Source: SIG565 sp045601525 (GTDB lineage Bacteria > Bacillota > Clostridia > Oscillospirales > Acutalibacteraceae). From it: a stretch of DNA of 24,690 nt. The stretch is taken from NCBI GenBank assembly GCA_045601525.1, contig JAZRZR010000058.1, forward strand, positions 1 through 24,690, read 5' to 3'. The notes under the pieces were generated by a model. That model ran no database searches. It was given only the letters and a program-made list of their open reading frames with translations, and was not told the DNA's origin. Shown piece by piece: positions 14,350 through 22,724 of the stretch. Every line of letters begins with the position of its first letter. The stretch's first letter is position 1. Position numbers and translations under genes: made by a program.

Positions 14350-15267
14350 ATGAAGGGTTTTTATCCCGAAGGCAAAATGCAACAAAATATCTCAAAGGCA
14401 AACGCATATACTGTGGAACAACTCGAGGAGGCTATCAGAAAAAGGAGCGTCTTAGAGGCGGTAGCCTATATGTGTGATTCCGAGCATAATTTACTTGTAA
14501 ATCTCGGTTGTATGAAGGGCGTTATACCAAGAAAAGAGGGCGCGCTCGGCATAGCTGAGGGGCAGGTAAGAGATATTGCGATAATATCGAGGGTAGGCAA
14601 GGCGGTTTGCTTTGTGGTGGAAAAAATTAATGAGGATAGTTTTGGCAAGCCGTATGCTGTTCTTTCAAGACGAAAAGCGCAGGAGATATGTAATGAACAA
14701 TACATATCCTATTTAACAACAGGCGATGTAATTCCCGCGCGTATTACCCACACCGAAAGTTTTGGTGCTTTTTGCGATATAGGTTGCGGTGTTGTGGCGC
14801 TATTGCCTATTGATTCGATTTCGGTATCTCGCATTTCCCACCCTCGCGACCGTTTTACAATAGGTCAAGATATACGGGTTGCAATCAAACAAATTTTACC
14901 TGATGGTAAAATAATGCTTACAATGAAGGAATTGCTTGGCACTTGGGCACAAAACGCTCAAAGACTGTCGGCGGGCCAAACTGTAACAGGTATTGTGCGT
15001 TCGATTGAAAGTTATGGCATTTTTGTTGAATTGTCCCCTAACCTCGCAGGACTTGCTGAGCCTAAGGATGACGTCTATGTCGGTCAACAGGTAAGCGTTT
15101 ATATAAAAAGTATAATTTATGAGAAAATGAAGGTTAAACTAATAATCATTGATAGCTTCGATAACGCTCCAAACACTGAAATTGAATATTTCTATAATGA
15201 TAATAAAATAACCGAATGGGTTTATTCGCCCGAAAATTCGGCGAAAGAAATCATCACAAAATTTTAG
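14350..15267 (+). CDS. S1 RNA-binding domain protein (three S1-type repeats)
   Basis: A 305-residue protein resembling the ribosomal protein S1 group, likely binding RNA or ribosomes. Three OB-fold S1-like units are visible. The first, divergent one covers residues about 35-108 (LLVNLGCMKGVIP). The second covers about 121-195 (GDVIPARITHTESFGAFCDI). The third covers about 206-268 (GQTVTGIVRSIESYGIFVEL). The C-terminal 37 residues are acidic and aromatic and match nothing I recognise. The start is ATG at 14350, with AAAGG about 11 bases upstream; a TTG at 14341 in the same frame lies too close to the Shine-Dalgarno sequence. It is flanked by nifU and the Mrp ATPase, 12 bases before the latter. 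A role in the iron-sulfur cluster is not evident. Confidence 0.87.
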   Translation: MKGFYPEGKMQQNISKANAYTVEQLEEAIRKRSVLEAVAYMCDSEHNLLVNLGCMKGVIPRKEGALGIAEGQVRDIAIISRVGKAVCFVVEKINEDSFGKPYAVLSRRKAQEICNEQYISYLTTGDVIPARITHTESFGAFCDIGCGVVALLPIDSISVSRISHPRDRFTIGQDIRVAIKQILPDGKIMLTMKELLGTWAQNAQRLSAGQTVTGIVRSIESYGIFVELSPNLAGLAEPKDDVYVGQQVSVYIKSIIYEKMKVKLIIIDSFDNAPNTEIEYFYNDNKITEWVYSPENSAKEIITKF

Positions 15268-15279
15268 GAGATGTAAAAA

Positions 15280-16131
15280 TTGGCAGAAGAAAAAAGACAA
15301 TGTAATGAAACCTCTTGTGACGGCAACTGTGCAAACTGTGCTTCGGCAAAAAAAGCACCACAGGATATGCACGTTTGTATGAACGAGTATAGTAGCGCTA
15401 AAAAGGTAATAGGTGTTGTATCGGGCAAGGGCGGTGTTGGAAAATCGCTTGTGTCGGCAGGTCTTGCTCTCTCTATGCGCCGATTTGGCTATGAAACAGG
15501 CATACTCGACGCCGATATCACAGGTCCTTCAATACCGAAAATGTTTGGTGTAAACACACGCGCGATGCAAAACGAAACGGGTATTTTGCCCGCAGTTACC
15601 GAAAGCGGCATTAAGATTATGTCTATAAATCTTTTGCTTGAAAGTGCAGAGGCACCTGTTGTTTGGCGCGGCCCTGTTATTGCGGGCGCAGTAAAACAAT
15701 TTTGGACCGATGTTACCTGGGGCCAGCTTGATTATGTGTTTATCGATTGCCCGCCAGGTACGGGTGATGTGCCTCTAACTGTTTTCCAAAGCATTAAACT
15801 TGATGGTATAGTTATCGTTACTTCACCTCAAGATTTGGTTTCTCTCATTGTTAAAAAGGCATATAATATGGCCAAAATGATGAATATTCCTGTTTTGGGT
15901 ATTGTTGAAAATATGAGTTATATAAAGTGCCCCGATTGTGGCAAGGAATTTCATATTTTCGGCGCTTCCAAAACCGAGAGTGTTGCTGATGAATTAGATT
16001 TGCCGCTTATAGCAAAAATTCCGATAGATACCGATATGGCAACCTTGATTGATAACGGAATGTTTGAAAAACTAACAACAAATTATTTCGAGGGTGCCGC
16101 AAGGTATATCGATGCCACGCTTAATAAATAA
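15280..16131 (+). CDS. Mrp/NBP35-family P-loop ATPase (iron-sulfur cluster carrier)
   Basis: A 283-residue cytoplasmic ATPase of the Mrp/ApbC/NBP35 family that carries iron-sulfur clusters to apo-proteins. The deviant Walker A, GKGGVGKS, is at 49-56, switch I is DADITGPSIPKMFG (77-90), and Walker B is DYVFIDCPPGTGD (151-163). The cluster-bridging CxxC is C217 and C220 in YIKCPDCG. An N-terminal cysteine set (C8, C13, C17 and C20) resembles the NBP35-type ferredoxin-like motif, which many bacterial Mrp proteins lack. The start is TTG at 15280 with GGAG nine bases upstream; no ATG lies before the N-terminal cysteines. It is the last gene before a strong terminator, and its place after nifS-nifU supports the cluster-carrier role. 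Confidence 0.94.
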   Translation: MAEEKRQCNETSCDGNCANCASAKKAPQDMHVCMNEYSSAKKVIGVVSGKGGVGKSLVSAGLALSMRRFGYETGILDADITGPSIPKMFGVNTRAMQNETGILPAVTESGIKIMSINLLLESAEAPVVWRGPVIAGAVKQFWTDVTWGQLDYVFIDCPPGTGDVPLTVFQSIKLDGIVIVTSPQDLVSLIVKKAYNMAKMMNIPVLGIVENMSYIKCPDCGKEFHIFGASKTESVADELDLPLIAKIPIDTDMATLIDNGMFEKLTTNYFEGAARYIDATLNK

Positions 16132-16135
16132 ACAA

Positions 16136-16165
16136 AACGGGAAAGGATATCCTTTCCCGTTTTTT
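16136..16165 (+). terminator. Intrinsic terminator after the Mrp gene
   Basis: Palindrome of 13-bp arms (16136-16148 with 16149-16161), folding with a small GATATC-centred loop and ending in six T. It separates the iron-sulfur cluster from the proline operon. Confidence 0.92.
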
Positions 16166-16166
16166 C

Positions 16167-16194
16167 TTGCAAATTTTCTTCAATGTGTTATACT
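16167..16194 (+). promoter_or_regulatory. Promoter of the proline operon
   Basis: TTGCAA (16167-16172), 16 bases, TATACT (16189-16194). A perfect TATAAT overlaps at 16194-16199 but its spacing of 21 from the -35 is too long. It starts two bases after the preceding terminator T-run. Confidence 0.6.
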
Positions 16195-16239
16195 ATAATG
16201 TAAAGAATTAAGTATTATTTATTGTTAGAGGTTTTTATT

Positions 16240-17007
16240 ATGCGTTTAGTTGTAAAGGTTGGCACTTCCACCTTGGCTTATCCGTCGGGTAGGCTTAATA
16301 TCAGACATATTGAATCGCTTTGTCGAGTGCTTAGTGACCTTAAAAATCAAGGTCACGAGATTATATTGGTGTCCTCGGGCGCTATTGGTATGGGCGTGGG
16401 CAAATTATCCCTTAAAAATCGCCCGTCTGATATTCCAACCCGTCAAGCCGCCGCTGCAGTCGGTCAGTGCGAACTTATGTACACATACGATAAGCTTTTT
16501 TCGGAATATAATCATGTTGCGGCACAACTTCTTATAACCAACTCGGTTGTTGATAATGAGGAAATGAACCGCAACTTCAAAAATACAATTAACCGGCTTT
16601 TAGAACTTGAGGTTATTCCTGTAATCAATGAAAACGATACCGTTGCAACCAAAGAAATTGAGATAGGCGATAATGATACCCTTGCGGCTATTGTTACCTC
16701 TCTCACCGAGGCCGATTTGTTGATACTCTTATCTGATATAGACGGTCTTTATACTGGTGACCCGAGAAAAGAAAACGATGCAACCCTTATAAAAGAAATA
16801 ACCGAAATCACTGATGATATTATTTCTATTGCCGGTGGTGCGGGTAGTGAAAACGGCACGGGCGGTATGCAAACGAAAATTCACGCCGCACAAATTTGTA
16901 TGGAGGCGGGTTGTGATATGGTTATTGCCAATGGCTCAGACCCAAATTTAATTTATGATATTTTGGACGGCAAGGATATAGGCAGCCGTTTTATAGGAAA
17001 GAGGTAA
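16240..17007 (+). CDS. proB: Glutamate 5-kinase (PUA-less)
   Basis: First step of proline synthesis: ATP-dependent phosphorylation of glutamate to gamma-glutamyl phosphate. The amino-acid kinase fold is complete: KVGTST (6-11), SSGAIG (45-50), NENDTV (130-135), GDNDTLAA (143-150) and the LSDIDGLYTGDPR block (164-176). At 255 residues it lacks the C-terminal PUA domain of the 367-residue E. coli enzyme, a known variant. ATG at 16240 has AGAGG eight bases upstream; an in-frame TTG at 16222 lies upstream of that Shine-Dalgarno sequence and is not favoured. proA starts 4 bases after its stop. Confidence 0.96.
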   Translation: MRLVVKVGTSTLAYPSGRLNIRHIESLCRVLSDLKNQGHEIILVSSGAIGMGVGKLSLKNRPSDIPTRQAAAAVGQCELMYTYDKLFSEYNHVAAQLLITNSVVDNEEMNRNFKNTINRLLELEVIPVINENDTVATKEIEIGDNDTLAAIVTSLTEADLLILLSDIDGLYTGDPRKENDATLIKEITEITDDIISIAGGAGSENGTGGMQTKIHAAQICMEAGCDMVIANGSDPNLIYDILDGKDIGSRFIGKR

Positions 17008-17011
17008 ATAA

Positions 17012-18241
17012 ATGTTGCAAACGGCAGATGTTTTACAATCGGCAAAATTGGCAAAGAGTGAAATAGCGGCTTTGTCAACCGCCGCTAAAAATGAAGCCTT
17101 GCAAAATATGGCTGATGCCCTCATTAAAAATTGTGATGAGATAATAAAGGCTAATAGTCTTGATGTTGAAAACGCTAAGGGTACTGTCAGCCCTGTTATG
17201 CTTGACCGTTTAAGTCTTAATGAAGATAGAATAAAGGGTATGGCTGACGGTATTATAGAGGTTGCCCAACTGCCTGACAGCGTTGGTGAGGTTATAAGCC
17301 AAAACGAACGCCGCGGTATGCAAATAAAAAAGGTAGCGGTGCCATTGGGAGTTGTGGCCATTATATATGAAAGCCGCCCAAATGTAACCTCAGATGCGGC
17401 GGCTCTTTGTATCAAAAGCGGTAACGCTTGTGTGCTTCGTGGCGGCAAAGAGGCTATAAATTCCAATAAAGCTATAGTCAAGGCCTTAAAAGAGGGACTT
17501 GAAAAGAGCGGTATTACCGCAAATGCAATAGGTCTTGTAGAGGATACAACAAGGCAAAGCGCAAATGAACTTATGTCGGCAACGGGCTTTGTTGATTTAC
17601 TTATCCCCCGTGGTGGTGCAGGACTTATAAAGGCTTGTGTTGATAATGCAAAGGTACCTTGCATACAAACGGGCACAGGTATTTGCCATATATTTGTAGA
17701 TGAGCAAGCAAATATCGATATGGCGCTTGAAATTATTAAAAACGCCAAAACAAGTCGCCCCTCAGTTTGTAATGCGGCAGAGGTTTGCTTGGTGCATAAG
17801 AGTATAGCAAAACAGTTTTTGCCAAGACTTTCGGAAAAACTTTCAAATGTTGAACTTCGCCTTTGCGAAAACTCGCAAAAAATAATAAAAGGCGTTGCGG
17901 CAACGGAAACCGATTTCGATACCGAGTTTTTAGACTATATTTTGGCGGTAAAAATTGTTGATGATGTAACCGAAGCAGTAAAACACATCGCCCTACATTC
18001 TACAGGGCATAGCGAGGCTATCATCACCGAGAATCCACAAAACGCTGATTATTTCACGGCGGCGGTTGATAGCGCGGCGGTTTATGTAAAAGCTTCAACA
18101 AGATTTACCGATGGTGGCGAATTCGGCCTCGGCTGTGAGATGGGTATTTCAACCCAAAAGCTCCATGCAAGAGGACCTATGGGACTTCGCGAGTTAAACA
18201 CATATAAATATGTAATTGTAGGAAACGGACAGGTAAGATAA
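17012..18241 (+). CDS. proA: Gamma-glutamyl phosphate reductase
   Basis: Second step of proline synthesis: NADPH reduction of gamma-glutamyl phosphate to glutamate-5-semialdehyde. The 409-residue length is normal. An aldehyde dehydrogenase-like fold is shown by PLGVVAIIYESRPNVTSDAA (111-130), LRGGKEAINSN (142-152), LIPRGGAGL (197-205) and the catalytic C253 in SRPSVCNAAE. The C-terminus has RFTDGGEFGLGCEMGIST and the TYKYVIVGNGQVR end typical of ProA. ATG at 17012 is preceded by AAAGAGG. A long minus-strand open frame across it is only an antisense shadow. The proC ATG abuts its stop codon. Confidence 0.97.
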   Translation: MLQTADVLQSAKLAKSEIAALSTAAKNEALQNMADALIKNCDEIIKANSLDVENAKGTVSPVMLDRLSLNEDRIKGMADGIIEVAQLPDSVGEVISQNERRGMQIKKVAVPLGVVAIIYESRPNVTSDAAALCIKSGNACVLRGGKEAINSNKAIVKALKEGLEKSGITANAIGLVEDTTRQSANELMSATGFVDLLIPRGGAGLIKACVDNAKVPCIQTGTGICHIFVDEQANIDMALEIIKNAKTSRPSVCNAAEVCLVHKSIAKQFLPRLSEKLSNVELRLCENSQKIIKGVAATETDFDTEFLDYILAVKIVDDVTEAVKHIALHSTGHSEAIITENPQNADYFTAAVDSAAVYVKASTRFTDGGEFGLGCEMGISTQKLHARGPMGLRELNTYKYVIVGNGQVR

Positions 18242-19030
18242 ATGAAGATAGGATTTATTGGCGCGGGAAATATGGGAGGCGCCTTGGCGCTATCTGCCGC
18301 GCAGGATAAAGAAAATGAGATTTATATCTATGATATAGATAATCAAAAAGCCGACATTTTAGCACAAAAATGTAATGGTGTTTCGGCAAATATTAAAACC
18401 CTTTGCGAGAAATGTGAATATGTTTTTTTGGGCGTAAAACCGCAGGTTTTAAGTGCGGCGCTCAGTCCTATAAAAGAAGACCTTGAAAAATCGGGTGCCG
18501 TGCTTGTAAGTATGGCGGCAGGGGTCACCTTGGATACACTTAGGTCTATTGTAAATATGCCTATAATACGCATTATGCCCAATATGCCCGTAAGTGTGGG
18601 CGAGGGTATGACGGTCTATTGCAAAACTGCTGATGTGTCGGAAGAAGGTGCGAGGTCACTCGTTTTGGCTATGCGCTTTTCGGGTAAATGGGATGCCGTA
18701 AATGAGAGGGACATTGATGCTGTAACCGCTCTTAGCGGTTGCGGTCCTGCCTTTGTTTTTAAGTTTATAAAGGCTCTTATAAATTCAGGCATTAAAATGG
18801 GCCTTAGTGAAGAAAAAGCGAAGCTTTATGCTACCCAAACAGTAATGGGTGCCGCAAAACAACTGTGGGAAAGCGAAAGAGATGCCGATGCTTTGATTGA
18901 TGCCGTATGCAGCCCTGGGGGCAGTACAATCGAGGGCATAAAAACACTCTCAAATCAAGACTTTGAGGAAATCGTAGAGACGGCTGTTGAAGCTTCCTTT
19001 AAGCGAACTCAGGAAATGGGTAAAAGGTAA
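18242..19030 (+). CDS. proC: Pyrroline-5-carboxylate reductase
   Basis: Last step of proline synthesis: NAD(P)H reduction of 1-pyrroline-5-carboxylate to proline. The protein has 262 residues. The Rossmann GxGxMG is GAGNMG (7-12), followed by FLGVKPQVL and the MPNMPVSVGEG block. The C-terminal helical domain has ALSGCGPAFVFKFIKAL and SPGGSTIEGIKTL, the P5C-binding signature. It begins immediately after the proA stop, completing a full proB-proA-proC operon. The next gene has its own promoter 30 bases downstream, so the operon probably ends here, although I see no strong hairpin. Confidence 0.96.
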   Translation: MKIGFIGAGNMGGALALSAAQDKENEIYIYDIDNQKADILAQKCNGVSANIKTLCEKCEYVFLGVKPQVLSAALSPIKEDLEKSGAVLVSMAAGVTLDTLRSIVNMPIIRIMPNMPVSVGEGMTVYCKTADVSEEGARSLVLAMRFSGKWDAVNERDIDAVTALSGCGPAFVFKFIKALINSGIKMGLSEEKAKLYATQTVMGAAKQLWESERDADALIDAVCSPGGSTIEGIKTLSNQDFEEIVETAVEASFKRTQEMGKR

Positions 19031-19060
19031 AAATAACCTTGTAATTTTTCACAAAATATA

Positions 19061-19089
19061 TTGACAAATGAGAATATAAATTGTAGAAT
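19061..19089 (+). promoter_or_regulatory. Strong sigma-A-type promoter of the solute-binding lipoprotein gene
   Basis: TTGACA (19061-19066), 17 bases, TAGAAT (19084-19089): a perfect -35 and one mismatch in the -10. The predicted start near 19096 leaves a 25-base leader carrying AAGGAGG (19108-19114), so high expression is expected. Confidence 0.85.
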
Positions 19090-19120
19090 TAAAATAGCAT
19101 ATAATCGAAGGAGGATGAAT

Positions 19121-20455
19121 ATGTTCAACAAAATCAAAAGAGTTGTAGCGCTTGTTATGGTTTTGGCGATGGCACTTTGTGCAGCAGCTTGCGACAAAGG
19201 CGGCAATGGCGGCGGTAGCACAGGCGGCGGCTTAGCAGATGCCGGCAAATTGCAGGAATATGCAATGGATACAGATGCGCTAATCCAAAATATGCCTGCC
19301 GAACTTAAGGGCACAACAATCAAATTCGCTAACTGGTATAAACCTGATGACCGTGGCGAAGAAGGCAAAGTAATTGATGACTTTGAAGCAAAATCAGGTT
19401 GTAAGGTAGAATTGGTTTACATAGAGCATGGTGATTACAACAACCAACTCGTAAGTAAAATTCAAACCGATGATGCACCCGATGTAACTCGTATGAAGAG
19501 ACCTCAAGTTAGCATCATCAAGTTCTTGCAGCCCGTTGATGTAACAGGCTTCGATTTCTCTGATAAGGCTTGGGACAAAACAACTATGGACCTTTACACC
19601 TTTAAGGGAAAATGCTATGGTATGAACCTTGTTTACACACCTTTCTTCTTGCCTGCATTGCTTTATTACAATACCGGCACAATGGAAGAAATGGGTTATG
19701 ATGACCCCTGGGAGCTTTGGAAGAAGGGCGAATGGACCTGGGAGAAGCTTCGCGAAATGTGTAAAGATTGGGTTAAGCAGGGTGAAACCTTCTATGGTGC
19801 AGCTCTTTGGCGTCCTGTTGCTGAAACAGTTAACAAGAACGTTGTAGCAAGAGAGGGCGATTATTATAAGCTCAACCTCACTGACCCGCTAACAATCAAA
19901 ACCTGGAACTTCCAGCAAGACGGTCGTGCTGAGGGCGTATTTATCAACCTTAATGACGGTTTTGACCAGAACAACCAAACACTTCTCTTCGGTTGCTATG
20001 ATGTAACAGCTGCTCAATCTGGTTATTCTTCAGTATTCCAGAAGACATTCGTTCGTAAGAAACTCGCAGTAGTTCCTTATCCGAAGTGGGAAAATGAAGA
20101 GTATTACTTGCCGGTTGCTGAGTCTATCGGTTATGGTATTCCTAAGGGCGCTAAGAACCCGAAGGCTGTTCCTTATTTAGTAGCTTATATGTGCAACATG
20201 GCTAACTACAACACCGAGGGTACTAACTTCTTTATTAGCGATCAGGCTAAGGAAGTATATCTCCAAACCTTGTTGATGGATAAGCGTTCAACAATTTCTA
20301 TGGATGATATCCTTACATTTAACGGTGATGTTTCCTTCGTTTACTACAAGTTCTTTATGACTGATTCTACAAACTTCTTAACAGAACTTCAAACAAACGA
20401 ATATGTTTACCAGAACATAATCAATCAGTACAATGCTACTATTGATTCTCTTTAA
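19121..20455 (+). CDS. Extracellular solute-binding lipoprotein (family 1, sugar-type)
   Basis: A 444-residue lipid-anchored binding protein that would capture a solute, probably a sugar or oligosaccharide, for an ABC importer. A basic, hydrophobic signal peptide ends at a lipobox with C24 (CAAAC), followed by a Gly/Ser-rich linker. Family-1 hallmarks are IKFANWYKPDDRGEEGKVID, a DAPDVTRMKRP hinge-like block, ELWKKGEWTWEKLREMCKDW and YGIPKGAKNPKA near the C-terminus. I chose ATG at 19121 with AAGGAGG six bases upstream; ATG at 19115 abuts the Shine-Dalgarno sequence. No permease or ATPase genes adjoin it, and a terminator follows, so it is monocistronic. Codon choice shifts to AAG/AAC-rich along the gene, as in PFOR. 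Confidence 0.9.
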   Translation: MFNKIKRVVALVMVLAMALCAAACDKGGNGGGSTGGGLADAGKLQEYAMDTDALIQNMPAELKGTTIKFANWYKPDDRGEEGKVIDDFEAKSGCKVELVYIEHGDYNNQLVSKIQTDDAPDVTRMKRPQVSIIKFLQPVDVTGFDFSDKAWDKTTMDLYTFKGKCYGMNLVYTPFFLPALLYYNTGTMEEMGYDDPWELWKKGEWTWEKLREMCKDWVKQGETFYGAALWRPVAETVNKNVVAREGDYYKLNLTDPLTIKTWNFQQDGRAEGVFINLNDGFDQNNQTLLFGCYDVTAAQSGYSSVFQKTFVRKKLAVVPYPKWENEEYYLPVAESIGYGIPKGAKNPKAVPYLVAYMCNMANYNTEGTNFFISDQAKEVYLQTLLMDKRSTISMDDILTFNGDVSFVYYKFFMTDSTNFLTELQTNEYVYQNIINQYNATIDSL

Positions 20456-20463
20456 TAATTAAC

Positions 20464-20494
20464 AAAACGGATGCGTGAAAGCGCATCCGTTTTT
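20464..20494 (+). terminator. Intrinsic terminator after the solute-binding protein gene
   Basis: AAAACGGATGCG (20464-20475) pairs with CGCATCCGTTTT (20482-20493) around a TGAAAG loop and ends in five T. Confidence 0.92.
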
Positions 20495-20501
20495 CTTTTC
20501 A

Positions 20502-20531
20502 AAAAAAGCCACACAGGAGTGCGGCTTTTTT
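20502..20531 (-). terminator. Intrinsic terminator for the D,D-carboxypeptidase gene
   Basis: AAAAAAGCC/GGCTTTTTT arms with an inner CAC/GTG and an AGGA loop, with one A-C mismatch. It lies 7 bases beyond the stop of the minus-strand gene, whose transcript would end in a T-run. The symmetric A/T flanks could also stop plus-strand read-through. Confidence 0.75.
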
Positions 20532-20537
20532 GTTATG

Positions 20538-21869
20538 TTATTTGTTCTTTGTGTGCTGCTTGTCATACGGCACAAATTTGACCTTGCGGCGTTTTTTCGT
20601 TGAGGCGTTGAGTTTTATCACAATCAAAATATAAATCACAACAGCGGCAATTATAAGGCTTAAAATAACCTTAAAGGCGGTTGAGGAGAAAAACTTTTTA
20701 ATTCCTCGGCCTATTCTCAAAAAGATATTTGCACGAATATTTTCTTTAGCGATAAGATTAACAGTTCCAATAACTTGAGAAGCATAAATTACATCGGCTG
20801 TTCCTAAAATATCACCCGCTTTAATCGGTGCATCAACCGTTTCACTTATTAAATGCGGTTCGATGTATATCGTAGATTCATCGGCAAGGGTAGGTAATAT
20901 GCTTTTGATACTGCTTTCAGGATATAACTGTAAATGGTCGGTACTCATCGAAAGTTCAACAGGTATTTCGGCCACAGGCTTTGTTGTGTCGAGTATTGAT
21001 TTATATTCGAAATTATTAAATGCCCAACGATAAAGATTTTTACTGTCTATAAAATCGTTTCGACCACCCTTGGTTGTGCAACCAAGAACAACACAAAGGT
21101 AATTGTAGCCGTTATATGAAGCGGTGCTTACAACACATCGTCCTGCCTCATCGGTAAATCCCGTTTTGAGACCCTTTGCATATTTGTAATAATAGTTTGT
21201 GTTGGGGTCAATAAGGAAATTAGTGGTCGATAATATACGGGATGGTGATTTGTTTGTGGCAGGCACAGTGTAGCGTGAAACCGATGTGACCTCTATTATC
21301 TCTTTATAGGTTAGCGCCTGCTTAGCAAGTATTACAATATCGGAAGCGGTGGTATAGGTTTGGTCATCATGAAGTCCCACAGGGTTTCCGAAATGAGATG
21401 AGGCCATACCAAGTTGCGCCGCCTTTTGATTCATCATATCTATAAAGGCATCAACACTACCTGCGCAGTATTCGGCGATTGTGTAGGCCACATCGCCACC
21501 CGAGGACACAAGCAAACAGTAAAGGGCTTGCCTTGCAGTTAATTCCTCGCCTTCTTTAAGACCGATAACACTCGCTCCCGTGCCTGAAATGGCGTTGAGA
21601 GCCGAGCGGTTTGTTGTAATCATAGTAGTATCAAGGTTTTCGGCTTTTTCGAGCAAGAGTATTGCCACCAAAAGCTTGGTTATAGAGGCGGGATACATTT
21701 TTTCGTTTTGGGCCTTTGCAAAAAGCACCTCGCCCGAATCAAGCGAAACCAACATTGCACTCTTGGCATTAAGTTCAAAACCGCTTATTTGATATGCCGA
21801 GGCACTGAATATAAAGATAGATGCCAAAATAGTAAGGCTAAGCAAAATAGAAATTAATTTTTTCAACAT
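20538..21869 (-). CDS. D-alanyl-D-alanine carboxypeptidase (S11 family, DacF-like)
   Basis: A penicillin-binding D,D-carboxypeptidase of 443 residues that trims the terminal D-Ala of peptidoglycan pentapeptides outside the membrane. A signal peptide covers residues about 1-25. The serine nucleophile motif is S62-I-T-K65 and the KTG triad is K235-T-G237. The second motif, normally SxN (SGN), reads S123-G-G125. After the catalytic domain comes a beta-rich PBP5 C-terminal-like domain, then a hydrophobic segment (VILSLIIAAVVIYILIVI) and a basic tail, so it is anchored by a C-terminal membrane helix. ATG at 21869 follows AGGAG with a seven-base spacer. It is divergent from the phosphoesterase gene. 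Confidence 0.92.
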   Translation of the reverse strand: MLKKLISILLSLTILASIFIFSASAYQISGFELNAKSAMLVSLDSGEVLFAKAQNEKMYPASITKLLVAILLLEKAENLDTTMITTNRSALNAISGTGASVIGLKEGEELTARQALYCLLVSSGGDVAYTIAEYCAGSVDAFIDMMNQKAAQLGMASSHFGNPVGLHDDQTYTTASDIVILAKQALTYKEIIEVTSVSRYTVPATNKSPSRILSTTNFLIDPNTNYYYKYAKGLKTGFTDEAGRCVVSTASYNGYNYLCVVLGCTTKGGRNDFIDSKNLYRWAFNNFEYKSILDTTKPVAEIPVELSMSTDHLQLYPESSIKSILPTLADESTIYIEPHLISETVDAPIKAGDILGTADVIYASQVIGTVNLIAKENIRANIFLRIGRGIKKFFSSTAFKVILSLIIAAVVIYILIVIKLNASTKKRRKVKFVPYDKQHTKNK

Positions 21870-21899
21870 ATATAAACTCCTATGTTTATTTACTATACT

Positions 21900-21927
21900 A
21901 TTATATCATTATTTAATATTTTTTCAA
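21900..21927 (-). promoter_or_regulatory. Promoter of the D,D-carboxypeptidase gene
   Basis: On the minus strand TTGAAA (21922-21927), 16 bases, TATAAT (21900-21905). It is placed about 30 bases upstream of the start codon. Confidence 0.65.
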
Positions 21928-21968
21928 TAAGAGGTTATAATACACTTTATTTTTTTTGTGATTTATTG

Positions 21969-21974
21969 TATAAT
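21969..21974 (+). promoter_or_regulatory. Probable -10 element for the metallophosphoesterase gene
   Basis: TATAAT at 21969-21974, 27 bases upstream of the TTG start. The -35 position (TTTATT, 21946-21951) is weak. Another TATAAT lies at 21936-21941, so the true start is uncertain. Confidence 0.4.
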
Positions 21975-22001
21975 AATTTAGTAAAAGGTAGGTGTGGAAG
22001 C

Positions 22002-22700
22002 TTGATATATATAACGGGCGATATGCACGGCGCTGTTGAGCGTCTTTATGATAAACAATGGTTCAAACTAAAACGGGGGGATACCCTTATCGTTTGCGGC
22101 GATTTCGGCTATCTTTGGCAAGGTGGCGAGCAGGAGAGAGAATATATAGATTATCTTTCAAGCCGTAAGTTCACCGTTGCATTTATTGAGGGCACCCACG
22201 ATAATATGGATATAATAAATTCCTGCCGAACTACCTATTGGAAGGGCGGTATGATTCACCGCATAAAAGGAAATCTTATTCACCTAATGCGTGGTCAGGT
22301 TTTTAATATTGATGGCCTTTCGCTTTTCACCTTTGGCGGCGGAGAGAGTATTGATAAAGATATGCGTATTGAAAACGGGCTTTGGTGGAAGGAAGAAATG
22401 CCCACTCCAAATGAAATGAGTGAGGCGGCACAGGCTTTAGATAACCTTGGCAGAAAGGTCGATTTTATAATAACTCACGAGCCGCCCTTGCTTGTAAAAA
22501 GCGCAATGTCGTTGCGCTCAGGGGAAAATTTGCGTTCAAATAAACTCAATGGCTATTTTGAGGAAATTGACGGTATGTGCGAGTATTCGCATTGGTTTTT
22601 TGGGGCTATGCACGAGGATAGAAAGGTAACACCAAAGCATTCCTGTCTTTTCAAAAAAATAGTTCCGATTTCCGATTATATCCAAAAGGTTACAGAATAG
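22002..22700 (+). CDS. Metallophosphoesterase with altered metal-site motifs
   Basis: A 232-residue protein of the calcineurin-like phosphoesterase superfamily. The canonical first motif is D7 and H9 in GDMHG and the second is G33-D34 in CGDFG. The third reads G64-T65-H66-D67, with T in place of the usual N of GNHD. H159 in THEPP is present. The last motif, normally GHxH, reads G201-A202-M203-H204. Activity is therefore uncertain, and the substrate is unknown. The start is TTG at 22002, with AGGTG seven bases upstream; an upstream open extension to 21882 runs through the promoter region and is AT-rich noise. The next gene encodes a kinase-like PASTA protein with its own -10 element. Confidence 0.83.
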   Translation: MIYITGDMHGAVERLYDKQWFKLKRGDTLIVCGDFGYLWQGGEQEREYIDYLSSRKFTVAFIEGTHDNMDIINSCRTTYWKGGMIHRIKGNLIHLMRGQVFNIDGLSLFTFGGGESIDKDMRIENGLWWKEEMPTPNEMSEAAQALDNLGRKVDFIITHEPPLLVKSAMSLRSGENLRSNKLNGYFEEIDGMCEYSHWFFGAMHEDRKVTPKHSCLFKKIVPISDYIQKVTE

Positions 22701-22724
22701 AAACTATATTTTTTAAGTATTATA

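Noticed and set aside
16948..17748. 266-codon open frame on the minus strand
   Set aside because: Antisense to the convincing proB/proA genes; the translation is low-complexity Ser/Ala/Pro-rich, and there is no family signature.
21882..22001. N-terminal extension of the phosphoesterase
   Set aside because: It runs through AT-rich promoter sequence; the family sequence begins at the TTG at 22002, preceded by AGGTG.
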